Below are positions 55,275 through 63,901 of a stretch of DNA of 64,000 nucleotides, in pieces (the first letter of the stretch is position 1; the number at the start of each line of letters is the position of its first letter). The notes beneath the pieces were generated by a model. The model saw only the letters and a program-made list of their open reading frames with translations, was not told the origin of the DNA and did no database searches. The translations under genes were made by a program, and so were the position numbers. The DNA comes from Clostridia bacterium (lineage in GTDB: Bacteria > Bacillota > Clostridia > Christensenellales > CAG-314), in NCBI GenBank assembly GCA_028703495.1, contig JAQVMT010000001.1, forward strand, positions 124,001-188,000. Reading direction: 5' to 3'.

Positions 55275-55557
55275 TATAGGGAACGAATTTTGCAGATTAA
55301 GTGCATTGTAACCGATAACGGATAGAATGGAATACGAACAAGAAGAATTTTTTGGCAAGTTCTCTGTATATTTACGTATCAAGCATAGTACGACAATAAG
55401 TACGAGATGGCTGACCGAATAGCAGATTCAATGAGTTTACGTCCATTCTTAACTCGGTTATCAGTGTATCTGCAATTTGAGTACCGATAGCGGTATACGG
55501 GAAAAGCCCGACAATCGCGTTTGAGGGAGATGCAATTTAACGATTGGGGAAATAATT

Positions 55558-56523
55558 ATGGGAAAATCTATCGGAATTTTGACAAGCGGCGGGGATGCGC
55601 CGGGTATGAATGCGGCTTTAAGGGCGGTGGTTCGTTACGGCATATACAGCTCGAATAAAGTATTCGGAATCGAAAGAGGCTATGAAGGGCTTGTCGACGA
55701 TGTCATTTTCGAGATGGACAGGCGCAGCGTATCGGATATATTGCACAGAGGAGGCACAATACTCAAAACCGCGCGGTTGCCCGAGTTTTTGCAGCCGGAG
55801 GTGCAACGCAAGGCAGCGGAAAATCTTAAAAACCGCGGTATCGACGGACTTGTCGTAATCGGTGGCGACGGTAGCTTTCGCGGTGCGAGAGAATTGAGCG
55901 AGAATTTCGGCATTAACACAATAGGAATACCCGGAACGATCGACAACGACTTGGCTTACACCGACTACACCTTGGGATTCGATTCGGCAGTAAACACCGT
56001 GCTTTGGGCGATAAACAATTTAAGGGATACAATGACCTCTCATGACCGAGTTTGTATCATCGAGGTTATGGGCAGGCGTTGCGGAGATATTGCCATATAT
56101 TCCGCGCTTTCGGGCGGAGCCGAAGGCATAATCATACCCGAGGAGCCGCAGGACTTCGACAAGCTTTGCGGTCAACTCAAAGCCAATTACGACAAGGGTA
56201 AGACCAGTAATATAATAATTCTTGCCGAGGGTGTTTGCCATGCGGAGGAGCTCAAGGCTGTAATAAAGGAAAAGATAGGACTTACCGTGAGGACTTCGGT
56301 GCTCGGGCATATCCAAAGAGGCGGATCGCCCTCCAATATGGATAGAGTGCTTGCCGCACTTTTCGGCAAAAAAGCGGTGGATTTGATAAACGAGGGCAAA
56401 ACCAACAGAGTTGTGGGCATAAGGCACAACGCAATTATCGATATGGACATTAACGAGGCTTTAAGCATTAAATCTAAATTCAACGAGGATTTGTACGAAA
56501 CCGCGCGTATTTTGAGCTTGTAA
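55558..56523 (+). CDS. pfkA: ATP-dependent 6-phosphofructokinase
   Basis: Commits fructose-6-phosphate to glycolysis. The 321-aa protein has GILTSGGDAPGMNAALRAVV, GGDGSFRGA (Gly of the ATP-dependent type), the catalytic PGTIDNDLAYTDYTLGFDSA, VMGRRCGDIA and LGHIQRGGSPSN. Length matches bacterial PfkA. It is followed by a CoA-transferase, fitting fermentation of sugars. Confidence 0.97.
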   Translation: MGKSIGILTSGGDAPGMNAALRAVVRYGIYSSNKVFGIERGYEGLVDDVIFEMDRRSVSDILHRGGTILKTARLPEFLQPEVQRKAAENLKNRGIDGLVVIGGDGSFRGARELSENFGINTIGIPGTIDNDLAYTDYTLGFDSAVNTVLWAINNLRDTMTSHDRVCIIEVMGRRCGDIAIYSALSGGAEGIIIPEEPQDFDKLCGQLKANYDKGKTSNIIILAEGVCHAEELKAVIKEKIGLTVRTSVLGHIQRGGSPSNMDRVLAALFGKKAVDLINEGKTNRVVGIRHNAIIDMDINEALSIKSKFNEDLYETARILSL

Positions 56524-56637
56524 AGCCAATCAAACGGAGTTCATGCGTAGAATTATCAACGAAGCAAATGTCCGAGATTTGCGCTTTCTACGCTCAAGTA
56601 TATAAACAATACAAAACACAGATATTCAGGAGGACAA

Positions 56638-57972
56638 ATGGAAAAATACGATTACAGCGATAAGCTTATAACCGTTGACGACGCTTTAAAAATGGTCAAG
56701 AGCGGCGACGAGATAGCGACGGGACTTGCAATAGGCGTTGCGAAGGGCTTTATGAGTCAGCTTCACACCATTGCCGACAAGGTGACGGATGTAAGGGTAA
56801 ACGCAAGCTTGTGTATCGAGCCTTACGAGTTTTTGGTAAATCCCCGTTACTCCAAAAGCTTTATGACCGAAACTTGGTTTTTGACGCCGCCCTTAAGGAA
56901 GGCGAGAGATTTAGGTGCCTGCTCCTATATGCCCTGTCATTTGCAGTATTGTGCAAAAAAAAGGGTTGTTTACAGGACTCCCGACATTTTTATCGGAACG
57001 GCAAGTATGCCCGACAGGAACGGCTTCGTTACGCTTTCGCTGAGCAATTCTCACGAAATCGAGTTGTTGAACGCCAGCAAAATCAAGATTTTGGAGATCA
57101 ATCCCAATTATCCCGCCATGTATGGAGACCATCTGCTCCACGTCAGAGATGTCGATTATTTAATTGAGCAAGATTATCATCCCCCCGTCTACCCCGATTC
57201 ACAGCCTAACGAAAAGGATATGATTATCGGAAAGCTCATCGCCGACAAAATCAACGACGGCGATTGTATACAGCTGGGAATCGGCGGCATTCCCGATGCC
57301 GTTGCCGCATCTCTTTACGGAAAGAAGGATTTGGGTGTACATACCGAGTTGTTCACCACAGGTATGATGAAGCTTGCCAAAGCCGGCGTAATTACAAATG
57401 CCAAAAAGAATTTAAACAACCACCGCGCTGTTACGGCTTTTGTAATGGGAACCGAGGAGCTTTACGAGTATGTAACGGACAACCCGTCGATTATGGTATG
57501 CGCATCATCGTACACCAATAATCCCGACATAATCAGGCAAAACGATAATATGGTAAGCATCAACACCTCGCTTGAGGTGGACGTTACGGGGCAGTGCTGC
57601 AGTGAAAGCATCGGAAGCAAGCAATTCAGCGGAACCGGCGGTCAAACTGACACTGCCGCCGGCGCGCAGCTAAGCAAGAACGGGAAGAGCTTTATTGCTC
57701 TTTACTCCACCGCTATGGTCAAAAACCCCAAAACGGGAGAGAAAGAGGAGATCAGCAAAATTGTATCTCAGCTGAAGCCGGGCGCAATCGTATCGCTTAC
57801 AAGAAACGATTTGGATTACCTTGTAACCGAATACGGCATTGTCCGCGTCAAGGGCTTGAGCGTTGCCGATCGCGTGGAAAAGATTATTTCAATCGCTCAC
57901 CCCAAGTTTAGGCAAAAGCTTTGGGACGAGGCTTACGAGTATGGCATTATTTGGCACAGACCCGAGCTGTAA
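56638..57972 (+). CDS. Acetyl-CoA hydrolase/transferase family CoA-transferase
   Basis: A 444-aa class I CoA-transferase of the 4-hydroxybutyrate / butyryl-CoA:acetate type. Family blocks: GDCIQLGIGGIPDAVAASL, the catalytic-Glu region LGVHTELFTTGMMKL, SLEVDVTGQCCSE and GTGGQTDTAAGAQLS. In butyrate-forming Clostridia such enzymes exchange CoA between butyryl-CoA and acetate. Which acid is used here cannot be told from sequence alone. AGGAGG lies just before the ATG. Confidence 0.92.
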   Translation: MEKYDYSDKLITVDDALKMVKSGDEIATGLAIGVAKGFMSQLHTIADKVTDVRVNASLCIEPYEFLVNPRYSKSFMTETWFLTPPLRKARDLGACSYMPCHLQYCAKKRVVYRTPDIFIGTASMPDRNGFVTLSLSNSHEIELLNASKIKILEINPNYPAMYGDHLLHVRDVDYLIEQDYHPPVYPDSQPNEKDMIIGKLIADKINDGDCIQLGIGGIPDAVAASLYGKKDLGVHTELFTTGMMKLAKAGVITNAKKNLNNHRAVTAFVMGTEELYEYVTDNPSIMVCASSYTNNPDIIRQNDNMVSINTSLEVDVTGQCCSESIGSKQFSGTGGQTDTAAGAQLSKNGKSFIALYSTAMVKNPKTGEKEEISKIVSQLKPGAIVSLTRNDLDYLVTEYGIVRVKGLSVADRVEKIISIAHPKFRQKLWDEAYEYGIIWHRPEL

Positions 57973-57999
57973 TTATTTGAAAGAATATAGCGGCACACC

Positions 58000-58216
58000 T
58001 TGCGACTGCGTGCGCCTCTCCCTTCAGTCACGTACGAAAAGTACGCTCCTGTCGTTCATCGGCACCGGCTGTCGCAATCTGTACCACTCTCTTCATTGAT
58101 ACATTATTGTGAAAAGATTGAATAAAATTCATCGTGTGATGCGGGCTGCGTGTATCTCTTTGCCTTCGTGTATGTCAATATACACTCCCTTCGGTCAAGA
58201 TCCACCTGTTGCCCGC
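58000..58216. repeat. Two long REP-like hairpins after the CoA-transferase gene
   Basis: Hairpin 1 spans 58000-58077: TTGCGAC pairs with GTCGCAA, with an inner CGTAC-GAAAA-GTACG. Hairpin 2 spans 58141-58216: GCGGGC pairs with GCCCGC, with an inner GTGTAT/ATACAC. The two are 78 and 76 nt and share the layout of outer stem, TGCGTG, inner palindrome and CTCC segment, but not the same sequence. They look like members of a dispersed hairpin family. They sit in the 426-bp gap 57973-58398. Confidence 0.6.
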
Positions 58217-58286
58217 TTGGCACGACTTTTTTCCAAGATGTTTTTGTGACGGAGATCATGTATATAAAAGTGAATAACCCAACGAG

Positions 58287-58336
58287 AAAAGTCCAAACTA
58301 CTATTTAGGGTGAAGCCCGAGGTGCGGACTTTTTTT
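58287..58336 (+). terminator. Terminator before sigG
   Basis: AAAAGTCC (58287-58294) pairs with GGACTTTT across an inner GGG/CCC hairpin, ending in seven to eight T. It lies 62 bp before sigG. The large loop could allow regulation, but no known riboswitch consensus was recognised. Confidence 0.65.
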
Positions 58337-58398
58337 GCGCCTATTTTTACCACGATAAAACGTGCAATATATCTTATTATTGCAATTTGGAGGCGTTT

Positions 58399-59166
58399 AT
58401 GGGAAGAAGGGTTGTTATTTGCGGCATAGATACGTCTACTCTACCGAGGTTGACTGCAAAAGAAGCGGTTGCTCTGATGGAAAAGGTCAAGCAAGGGGAC
58501 AAAGGTGCGCGAAACAGGTTCATTATGTGCAATATAAGGCTTGTTTTGAGTGTAGTTCAAAGGTATGTCGAAAGATGCAACTCGCCCGATGACCTCTTTC
58601 AGGTCGGTTGTGTCGGTTTGATTAAGTCGGTGGACAACTTCGACAACACCCTCAACGTCAAGTTTTCCACCTACGCCGTTCCGATGATAGTAGGAGAAAT
58701 TCGCCGTTTCCTAAGGGAAAGCAATTCCTTGCGAGTCAGCCGCGGCATACGCGACGTAGCCTATGTCGCACTTCAGGCAAGAGATGAAATAGAGCGGAAC
58801 AACGAAGTTGCCACGGTCGAGCTTGTCGCGAAAAAAATCAACAAGACAATTGCCGAGGTGGTATTTGCGCTCGATGCGATCAGCCATCCGATTTCGTTAT
58901 TCGAGCCTGTTTATAGCGACGGAATCGAAGCGGTCCTCGTTATGGATCAAATAAGCGACGTAAAAAACACCGATGAAAATTGGATAAAGAGGATATCGCT
59001 TGCAGAGGCGGTAGTTCAACTCAACGACAGAGAGCGCAGCATTTTGAAAAAACGCTACTACGAGGGCAAAACTCAAATCGAAGTCAGCGCAGAAGTCGGC
59101 ATTTCGCAAGCACAGGTCAGCCGCTTGGAAAAGAACGCCGTAAAACGTATCCGAGAGTATGTTTAA
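58399..59166 (+). CDS. sigG: Sporulation sigma factor SigG
   Basis: Forespore-specific RNA polymerase sigma factor for late sporulation. The 255-aa protein has the SigG N-terminus VVICGIDTSTLPRL, region 2 with LVLSVVQRYVERCNSPDDLF and QVGCVGLIKSVDNFD, KFSTYAVPMIVGEIRRFLRE, VSRGIRDVAY, and region 4 ending QIEVSAEVGISQAQVSRLEK. GGAGG seven bases before ATG 58399 sets the start. It is followed by a YlmC/YmxH-type gene as in Bacillus and Clostridia. Its 3' end is copied downstream. Confidence 0.96.
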   Translation: MGRRVVICGIDTSTLPRLTAKEAVALMEKVKQGDKGARNRFIMCNIRLVLSVVQRYVERCNSPDDLFQVGCVGLIKSVDNFDNTLNVKFSTYAVPMIVGEIRRFLRESNSLRVSRGIRDVAYVALQARDEIERNNEVATVELVAKKINKTIAEVVFALDAISHPISLFEPVYSDGIEAVLVMDQISDVKNTDENWIKRISLAEAVVQLNDRERSILKKRYYEGKTQIEVSAEVGISQAQVSRLEKNAVKRIREYV

Positions 59167-59318
59167 GAAAATTCTCGGATATTTCCGCACATAAACTGTT
59201 TAGGTTTACACTGTGTTTTTGATCTGAAAAGGTATCCGTGAGTATGTTTAAGAAAATTCTTGGATATTTCCGCACATAAACTGTTTAGGTTTACACTGCG
59301 TTTTCGACCGAAGATGAT
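59148..59318. repeat. Direct repeat copying the sigG 3' end, period 85 bp
   Basis: Units begin at 59148 and 59233. GTATCCG(A/T)GAGTATGTTTAA (the sigG end with its stop) and the next 65 bases, including TTTCCGCACATAAACTGTTT, are almost identical in both. The 374-bp gap 59167-59540 shows no gene. Confidence 0.95.
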
Positions 59319-59540
59319 ATATTCCGATTCAAAAATACTCATAGATTAAGCCGACAATTGCGAATTTAACCACGAGCAGAATTCGTTTTGTCGGCTTTCG
59401 TTCTATTATCGCACAATCAGAATATGCTATATAGTAAAAAAGTATCCATGTAAAAAAGTATACTTATAAACAGTCAAAGATTGCTATAAAGAAACGAATA
59501 TCGAAATACTAAAAGCAGATTTCGGGGATTGAGGTGGTAA

Positions 59541-59810
59541 ATGAATTTAAGTTTTTGCGAGCTGCGTCAAAAGGAAGTGGTAAATACGTTGAACGGTCAA
59601 AGGTTGGGAAAGCCGCTGGACGTAGTATTTTGCTGTGAAACGGCGGTAATAAGCGGAATAGTTATGCAGGGAGAGAAAAAGCTTTTTAAGAGCACCGAAA
59701 ACATTTTTATTCCATGGAAAGACATTACAAAAATAGGCGAGGATGTTATTTTGGTGAATTTTACTGTCAGTGACGATCACGGCTGCACTCCAAACAGAAA
59801 CGACTGTTAA
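59541..59810 (+). CDS. YlmC/YmxH family sporulation protein, PRC-barrel
   Basis: An 89-aa protein with PRC-barrel features: LRQKEVVNTLNGQRLGKPLD, VVFCCETAVISGIVMQGEK, FIPWKDITKIGEDVILV. YlmC/YmxH genes follow sigG in many spore-formers, and this position matches. The exact function is not known. GAGGTGG precedes the ATG. Confidence 0.9.
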   Translation: MNLSFCELRQKEVVNTLNGQRLGKPLDVVFCCETAVISGIVMQGEKKLFKSTENIFIPWKDITKIGEDVILVNFTVSDDHGCTPNRNDC

Positions 59811-59847
59811 TGTAATAGATACTCTAAAGCCGGTATTTTTTCGATTT

Positions 59848-59878
59848 GCCTTCCGCACGAAAACGTGCGGGGGCTTTT
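59848..59878 (+). terminator. Terminator after the ylmC-like gene
   Basis: GCCTTCCGCACG (59848-59859) pairs with CGTGCGGGGGC (59864-59874) around AAAA, followed by TTTTT. Confidence 0.85.
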
Positions 59879-59919
59879 TGCGCAAGAAAGGCAAAATGAC
59901 CGAAAAAGCTTAAAAAAGG

Positions 59920-59948
59920 TTTACATATTTGTCATTTTGTGGTTTAAT
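59920..59948 (+). promoter_or_regulatory. Promoter immediately before the RluA-family gene
   Basis: TTTACA (59920-59925), 17-bp spacer, TTTAAT (59943-59948). The predicted +1 coincides with the ATG at 59955, so the mRNA would be leaderless or the start lies elsewhere. Confidence 0.5.
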
Positions 59949-59954
59949 GGAAAC

Positions 59955-60830
59955 ATGGAAAAGTACGCTTTTAAAGTAAAAGAAAGGGGTAAAATCAGCA
60001 AGCAGCTTGCTGATAATTACGGTTTGTCGTATTCCGCGTTTGCCTCGTTGGTCAGGAAGGGAGATATCCGCATTAACGGCTTGAGGGTGGAAAGGGATAT
60101 AATTGCGGAGTGTGGAAACGAAATTGTTTTTTTTATTAATGAGTTAAAAAATCGGCAATATAATGTAAAAACCATGGATGAGGTATGCACGGTTTTCGAA
60201 AATGACGAAATATTGGTTGCATACAAGCCGCAAGGTATTCAAACGGTGGGCGAAAATTCTTTGGAAAGCTTGCTTAATGAAAGGCAAATGCTTATTGCCT
60301 GTCATCGTTTGGACAGAAACACTATGGGTTTGGTGATTTTTGCAAAGTCAGAGAGGGCTTTCGAGGAGATCAAGCAATGCTTTTCCTCGGGGCTTGTGAA
60401 TAAGAGGTATCGAGCCTTGGTTGTCGGCGAGTGCAAGCCGTCCGCGCGATTAAACGGATATTTGTTCAAGGACTCCAAAAAGAGTATTTGCTATGTTTAC
60501 GATGCTCCGCGTGCGGGTTGCAAGAATATCGTGACCGAATACAAAGCCATCGAAAAGCTCGGAGAGCTTACGTTGTTGGAGATAAAACCGATAACGGGAA
60601 GGACTCATCAAATTCGCGCTCACTTGGCGCATAACGGTATATATATTGTGGGTGACGGTAAATACGGACTCAATTCCGTTAACCGTCGTTACGGAGTAAA
60701 AGAGCAGCTGCTTTGTTGCGTGGAGGTGTGCGTCGATGCGCCCTCGGATATGAGCATTGCTTCGATATGCGGAAAAAAATTCGTGAAAGAAGTGGATTTG
60801 TCACGCTATTTAAAAAATAAGTGTGAATAA
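59955..60830 (+). CDS. RluA-family pseudouridine synthase
   Basis: A 291-aa enzyme with an N-terminal S4 RNA-binding domain (SYSAFASLVRKGDIRINGLR) and the catalytic Asp motif CHRLDRNTMGLVIFA, followed by NKRYRALVVGE and the substrate-site GRTHQIRAHLAHNGIYIVGD. This is the RluA/RluD class that acts on 23S rRNA or tRNA; the site is unknown. ATG 59955 is chosen because the S4 domain follows at once; the upstream 30 codons overlap the terminator. No clear ribosome-binding site is present. Confidence 0.92.
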   Translation: MEKYAFKVKERGKISKQLADNYGLSYSAFASLVRKGDIRINGLRVERDIIAECGNEIVFFINELKNRQYNVKTMDEVCTVFENDEILVAYKPQGIQTVGENSLESLLNERQMLIACHRLDRNTMGLVIFAKSERAFEEIKQCFSSGLVNKRYRALVVGECKPSARLNGYLFKDSKKSICYVYDAPRAGCKNIVTEYKAIEKLGELTLLEIKPITGRTHQIRAHLAHNGIYIVGDGKYGLNSVNRRYGVKEQLLCCVEVCVDAPSDMSIASICGKKFVKEVDLSRYLKNKCE

Positions 60831-60834
60831 ACAC

Positions 60835-60863
60835 TTGCCTATAATCTGTTTTTATTATATAAT
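60835..60863 (+). promoter_or_regulatory. Promoter of the Dabb and cyclophilin-like genes
   Basis: TTGCCT (60835-60840), 17-bp spacer, perfect TATAAT (60858-60863). The Dabb start lies 45 bp downstream. Confidence 0.75.
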
Positions 60864-60907
60864 TATATAGTTAGCGTGGTGGTTTGACTACTATCGGGAG
60901 GCAGTAT

Positions 60908-61204
60908 ATGGTTAAACACGTTGTGCTTTACAAATTGATTGACGGTTCGGAGGAAGGACGGAAGAAGGTCGTGGACACACTTACGTCTATGAGAGGTAAA
61001 ATTGACGAGTTGGTCCGAATCGAAGCGGGAAGCGATTTTTTAAACAGCGACAGGAGCTTTGACGTTGCGCTTGTTTGTTGTTTTAAAGATAGAGATGCGT
61101 TAAGGATCTACCAAACGCATCCCGTTCATTTGCCTGTAAAGGCGTTTATGAAGGGTGCGGTGGAGAGGTCTGTCAGCGTAGATTTCGAAATTCCGAATGA
61201 ATAA
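60908..61204 (+). CDS. Dabb-family stress-responsive alpha/beta-barrel protein
   Basis: A 98-aa protein of the dimeric alpha-beta barrel (Dabb) family: VKHVVLYKLIDGSEEGRKK opens the domain, and DVALVCCFKDRDALRIYQTH with PVHLPVKAFM is typical. Function of bacterial members is mostly unknown. GGGAGG before ATG 60908 fixes the start. The next gene follows closely. Confidence 0.9.
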   Translation: MVKHVVLYKLIDGSEEGRKKVVDTLTSMRGKIDELVRIEAGSDFLNSDRSFDVALVCCFKDRDALRIYQTHPVHLPVKAFMKGAVERSVSVDFEIPNE

Positions 61205-61252
61205 GAAATGATCGCCCGAAAGAGGGTGATTTGCACGGAGGTTGTTTTTTGT

Positions 61253-62032
61253 ATGAAGAAGCTTGCATTGGTTATTGTGTTGGCGGCTATGTTTTGTTTG
61301 GTTTTGACTATGTCCGGTTGTTCGGACAACTTCAAGGCTTTTTTGGGCATCGAAGATGAATTTATCGAGCCCGACTCGTCTTTACCCAATCCCACTGCCA
61401 ATATTACCTTTACCTATACCGACGACGAGGGAAACGCGCACAGTTATGTGCTGACGTATGAATTGCATTATGATAAAGCTCCCATTACGGTTATGAACTT
61501 TATTGAGCTTGCGAAGAGCGGTTTCTACGACGGAACGCTGGTTCACAGAACCGCATCTATTTCGTCCACTGCTTATTCGACGTTTAACTATGTCGAGATG
61601 GGACTTTACAAGCTGTATCAGGCGTCCGACGAGGAAACAGCGAATAAGGATTTGCTTGAGAAAAAGACTATCGATTATATGATAAAGGGTGAATTTAAGG
61701 CTAACGACTGGGAAAAGAACACACTGCTACACGAATTCGGAGCTTTGGGAATGACGAGAACAAGCGGAGCAGACAACTTCGATACGGCTTCGGCTTCCTT
61801 CTATATGTGTTTGTCCACCAATGAAACAAGAAACGGCAATTACGCGCTGTTTGCGACCTTAACAAGCGAATTCCCCGAGGCTTTCTTCCAAGACATCAGA
61901 ATTCCTAGCACCGTAAGTATCGAGATCGTGGACACCGAGCTGTTCCAGCAGGTTCCTAAATTCAGATTCACAATCGACGTGGACATCGTGGATAACGGCA
62001 TAGATTACGGAAGCGCACCTCACATCGGATAA
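61253..62032 (+). CDS. Cyclophilin-like lipoprotein, active site degenerate
   Basis: A 259-aa predicted lipoprotein with lipobox MSGC (Cys near 23). After a linker, the cyclophilin-like fold shows YDKAPITVMNFIELAKSGFY and DGTLVHRTASISS, then ASASFYMCLSTNETRNGNYA and LFATLTS. The canonical catalytic HR-IPGFMIQGG segment is not conserved and an insertion of about 45 residues follows, so prolyl-isomerase activity is doubtful. The extracellular location is like PrsA or similar folding helpers. GGAGGT precedes ATG 61253 at about 10 bases. Confidence 0.8.
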   Translation: MKKLALVIVLAAMFCLVLTMSGCSDNFKAFLGIEDEFIEPDSSLPNPTANITFTYTDDEGNAHSYVLTYELHYDKAPITVMNFIELAKSGFYDGTLVHRTASISSTAYSTFNYVEMGLYKLYQASDEETANKDLLEKKTIDYMIKGEFKANDWEKNTLLHEFGALGMTRTSGADNFDTASASFYMCLSTNETRNGNYALFATLTSEFPEAFFQDIRIPSTVSIEIVDTELFQQVPKFRFTIDVDIVDNGIDYGSAPHIG

Positions 62033-62315
62033 ATTGACTACAAAATGGATTCGGGCAATAAGGTGGAGAGTTTAGATACTCCTTGCGTAGGATATACCGA
62101 ATTAATTAAATGTGCGTTTTATCTCGTGGAAAAGTGAATTAATTCGAGAGGTTCGGAGATTACCGTTTGGGCATAGGTTCGGGCGGGTCAACGCAGGGCG
62201 AACGCGGCGGATTAATGTAATACTTCGGCGTTTCGCGTAGAGTAAATTTATTTTCGCGGTATTATAGTGATAGTTCGATATTTTCGGACTTTTCCAATAT
62301 TTGTTTGTACGAATG

Positions 62316-62392
62316 AAATAGGGGTTTTTAACCCCTATTTGCGTATATAAAACTATTTCTGTCGGACTTTCGTACATTCCCGTGTACGAAAG
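62316..62392. other. Two perfect inverted repeats before der
   Basis: AAATAGGGGTT (62316-62326) pairs with AACCCCTATTT (62330-62340). CTTTCGTACA (62367-62376) pairs with TGTACGAAAG (62383-62392). The first may serve as a terminator in both directions; the second has no T-tract and lies 90 bp before der. The rest of the 450-bp gap 62033-62482 shows no gene. Confidence 0.7.
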
Positions 62393-62482
62393 CTAGTATT
62401 CGTCACTAGATCCAAGAGTAGCCTACCTAATATCGGGCGCCATTTAAGTGAAATTTTCGGGAAAGGAGTTAATGTTAAAAGC

Positions 62483-63805
62483 ATGGCAAAACCATATGTT
62501 GCGATTGTTGGAAAACCCAACGTCGGAAAAAGTACTTTTTTTAATAAAGTCGGCGGGGAGAGGAAGGCGATCGTGTTGGATATTGCAGGCATCACCCGCG
62601 ACAGATTATACATCGATGTCGAGTGGTGCGGACACGAATTTACGCTAATCGATACGGGCGGAATAAGGTTAAAGAGTCCGGACGCTATGCAGAGCTTCAT
62701 TGCCAAGCAGGCAGAGATCGCCGTGGACTTGGCGGAGGTCGTGCTGTTTTTTGTGGATGGAAAGTCAGGCTTGACCTCGGAGGACTATGATATAGCGGCA
62801 ATGCTGAGAAAGTCCTCCAAGCCTGTTATTACCGTGGTTAACAAGGTCGACAACTTTATCGGCTTCGACATGAGCGATTTTTATGCTTTGGGCTTGGGTG
62901 AGGTGTTTGCCGTAAGTGCGGAGCATTTGCTGGGCATCGGAGATCTTTTGGATGAGGTAGTGAAGGATCTGGGAGAGACTTCGATTATATCGGACGACGC
63001 CGAAAGGATCAAAATTGCGGTTGTGGGCAAGCCTAATGCGGGCAAGTCGTCGATTGCCAACAAGATATTGGGCTACGATCGTACTATCGTAAGTGATATT
63101 GCAGGAACCACGCGCGATGCAATCGATACGCCGTTTAGCGTTGACGGCAAGGATTATTTGCTGATAGACACTGCGGGAATACGCAAAAAGCGCAGCATCG
63201 AAGGCGATTCGGTCGAGGCATTTTCGGTTATGAGATCATTGGGCGCAATCAGGCGAGCAGATGTTTGCCTTGTCGTACTTGACGCAGCCGAAAGTGTAAG
63301 CGAGCAGGACGTGAAGATCGCGGGCTACGCTCACGAGCAGGGAAAACCCACCGTAATTGTGATTAACAAGTGGGATTTGATTGAAAAAGACTCCTATACC
63401 GTGGAGAAATTCGAGAAGAAGCTTAAAGCGGATCTTGCTTTTATGGACTACTTCAAGTATATTACGGTTTCCGCGCTTACGGGGCAAAGAATAAACAAGC
63501 TGATCGAACAGGTTGATTATGTATACGATAAATCGTGTTTCAGGGCGACGACGGGATTACTCAACGCGGTGATTGCCGATGCGGTGGCGGCGGTGGAGCC
63601 TCCGTCCAAAAACGGAAGGCGGCTAAAGATAAAATATGCAACGCAACCGACGACCAATCCGCCGACCTTCGTGCTTTTCGTGAACGATTCCGCGCTTATG
63701 CACTTTTCGTATAAGAGGTATTTGGAAAACTATATAAGACGTGCTTTTACACTCGACGGCACTCCGATAAAGCTGTTCATAAGAAGTAAAGAGGACGAGA
63801 AATAG
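62483..63805 (+). CDS. der: Der (EngA) double-GTPase ribosome assembly factor
   Basis: GTPase needed for 50S maturation. The 440-aa protein has two GTPase domains: VAIVGKPNVGKSTFFNKVGG with NKVD, and IAVVGKPNAGKSSIANKILG with NKWD; switch motifs DTGG and DTAG are present. A KH-like C-terminal domain closes it (VLFVNDSALMHFSYKRYLEN). AAAGGAG lies 14 bases before the ATG. plsY follows, the usual Firmicutes order. Confidence 0.97.
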   Translation: MAKPYVAIVGKPNVGKSTFFNKVGGERKAIVLDIAGITRDRLYIDVEWCGHEFTLIDTGGIRLKSPDAMQSFIAKQAEIAVDLAEVVLFFVDGKSGLTSEDYDIAAMLRKSSKPVITVVNKVDNFIGFDMSDFYALGLGEVFAVSAEHLLGIGDLLDEVVKDLGETSIISDDAERIKIAVVGKPNAGKSSIANKILGYDRTIVSDIAGTTRDAIDTPFSVDGKDYLLIDTAGIRKKRSIEGDSVEAFSVMRSLGAIRRADVCLVVLDAAESVSEQDVKIAGYAHEQGKPTVIVINKWDLIEKDSYTVEKFEKKLKADLAFMDYFKYITVSALTGQRINKLIEQVDYVYDKSCFRATTGLLNAVIADAVAAVEPPSKNGRRLKIKYATQPTTNPPTFVLFVNDSALMHFSYKRYLENYIRRAFTLDGTPIKLFIRSKEDEK

Positions 63806-63901
63806 CGCAAGTGTTTCGTGCGCATATTTATTGCGCGCGGATAAAGCAAAAGGTGTGGGCCAAGCGACATACTTAACATCAAGGATTTTTTGAGGTTTAT
63901 T

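Noticed and set aside
58287-58336. Riboswitch before sigG
   Set aside because: The hairpin and T-tract are terminator-like, but no known aptamer consensus was seen, so it is listed only as a terminator.
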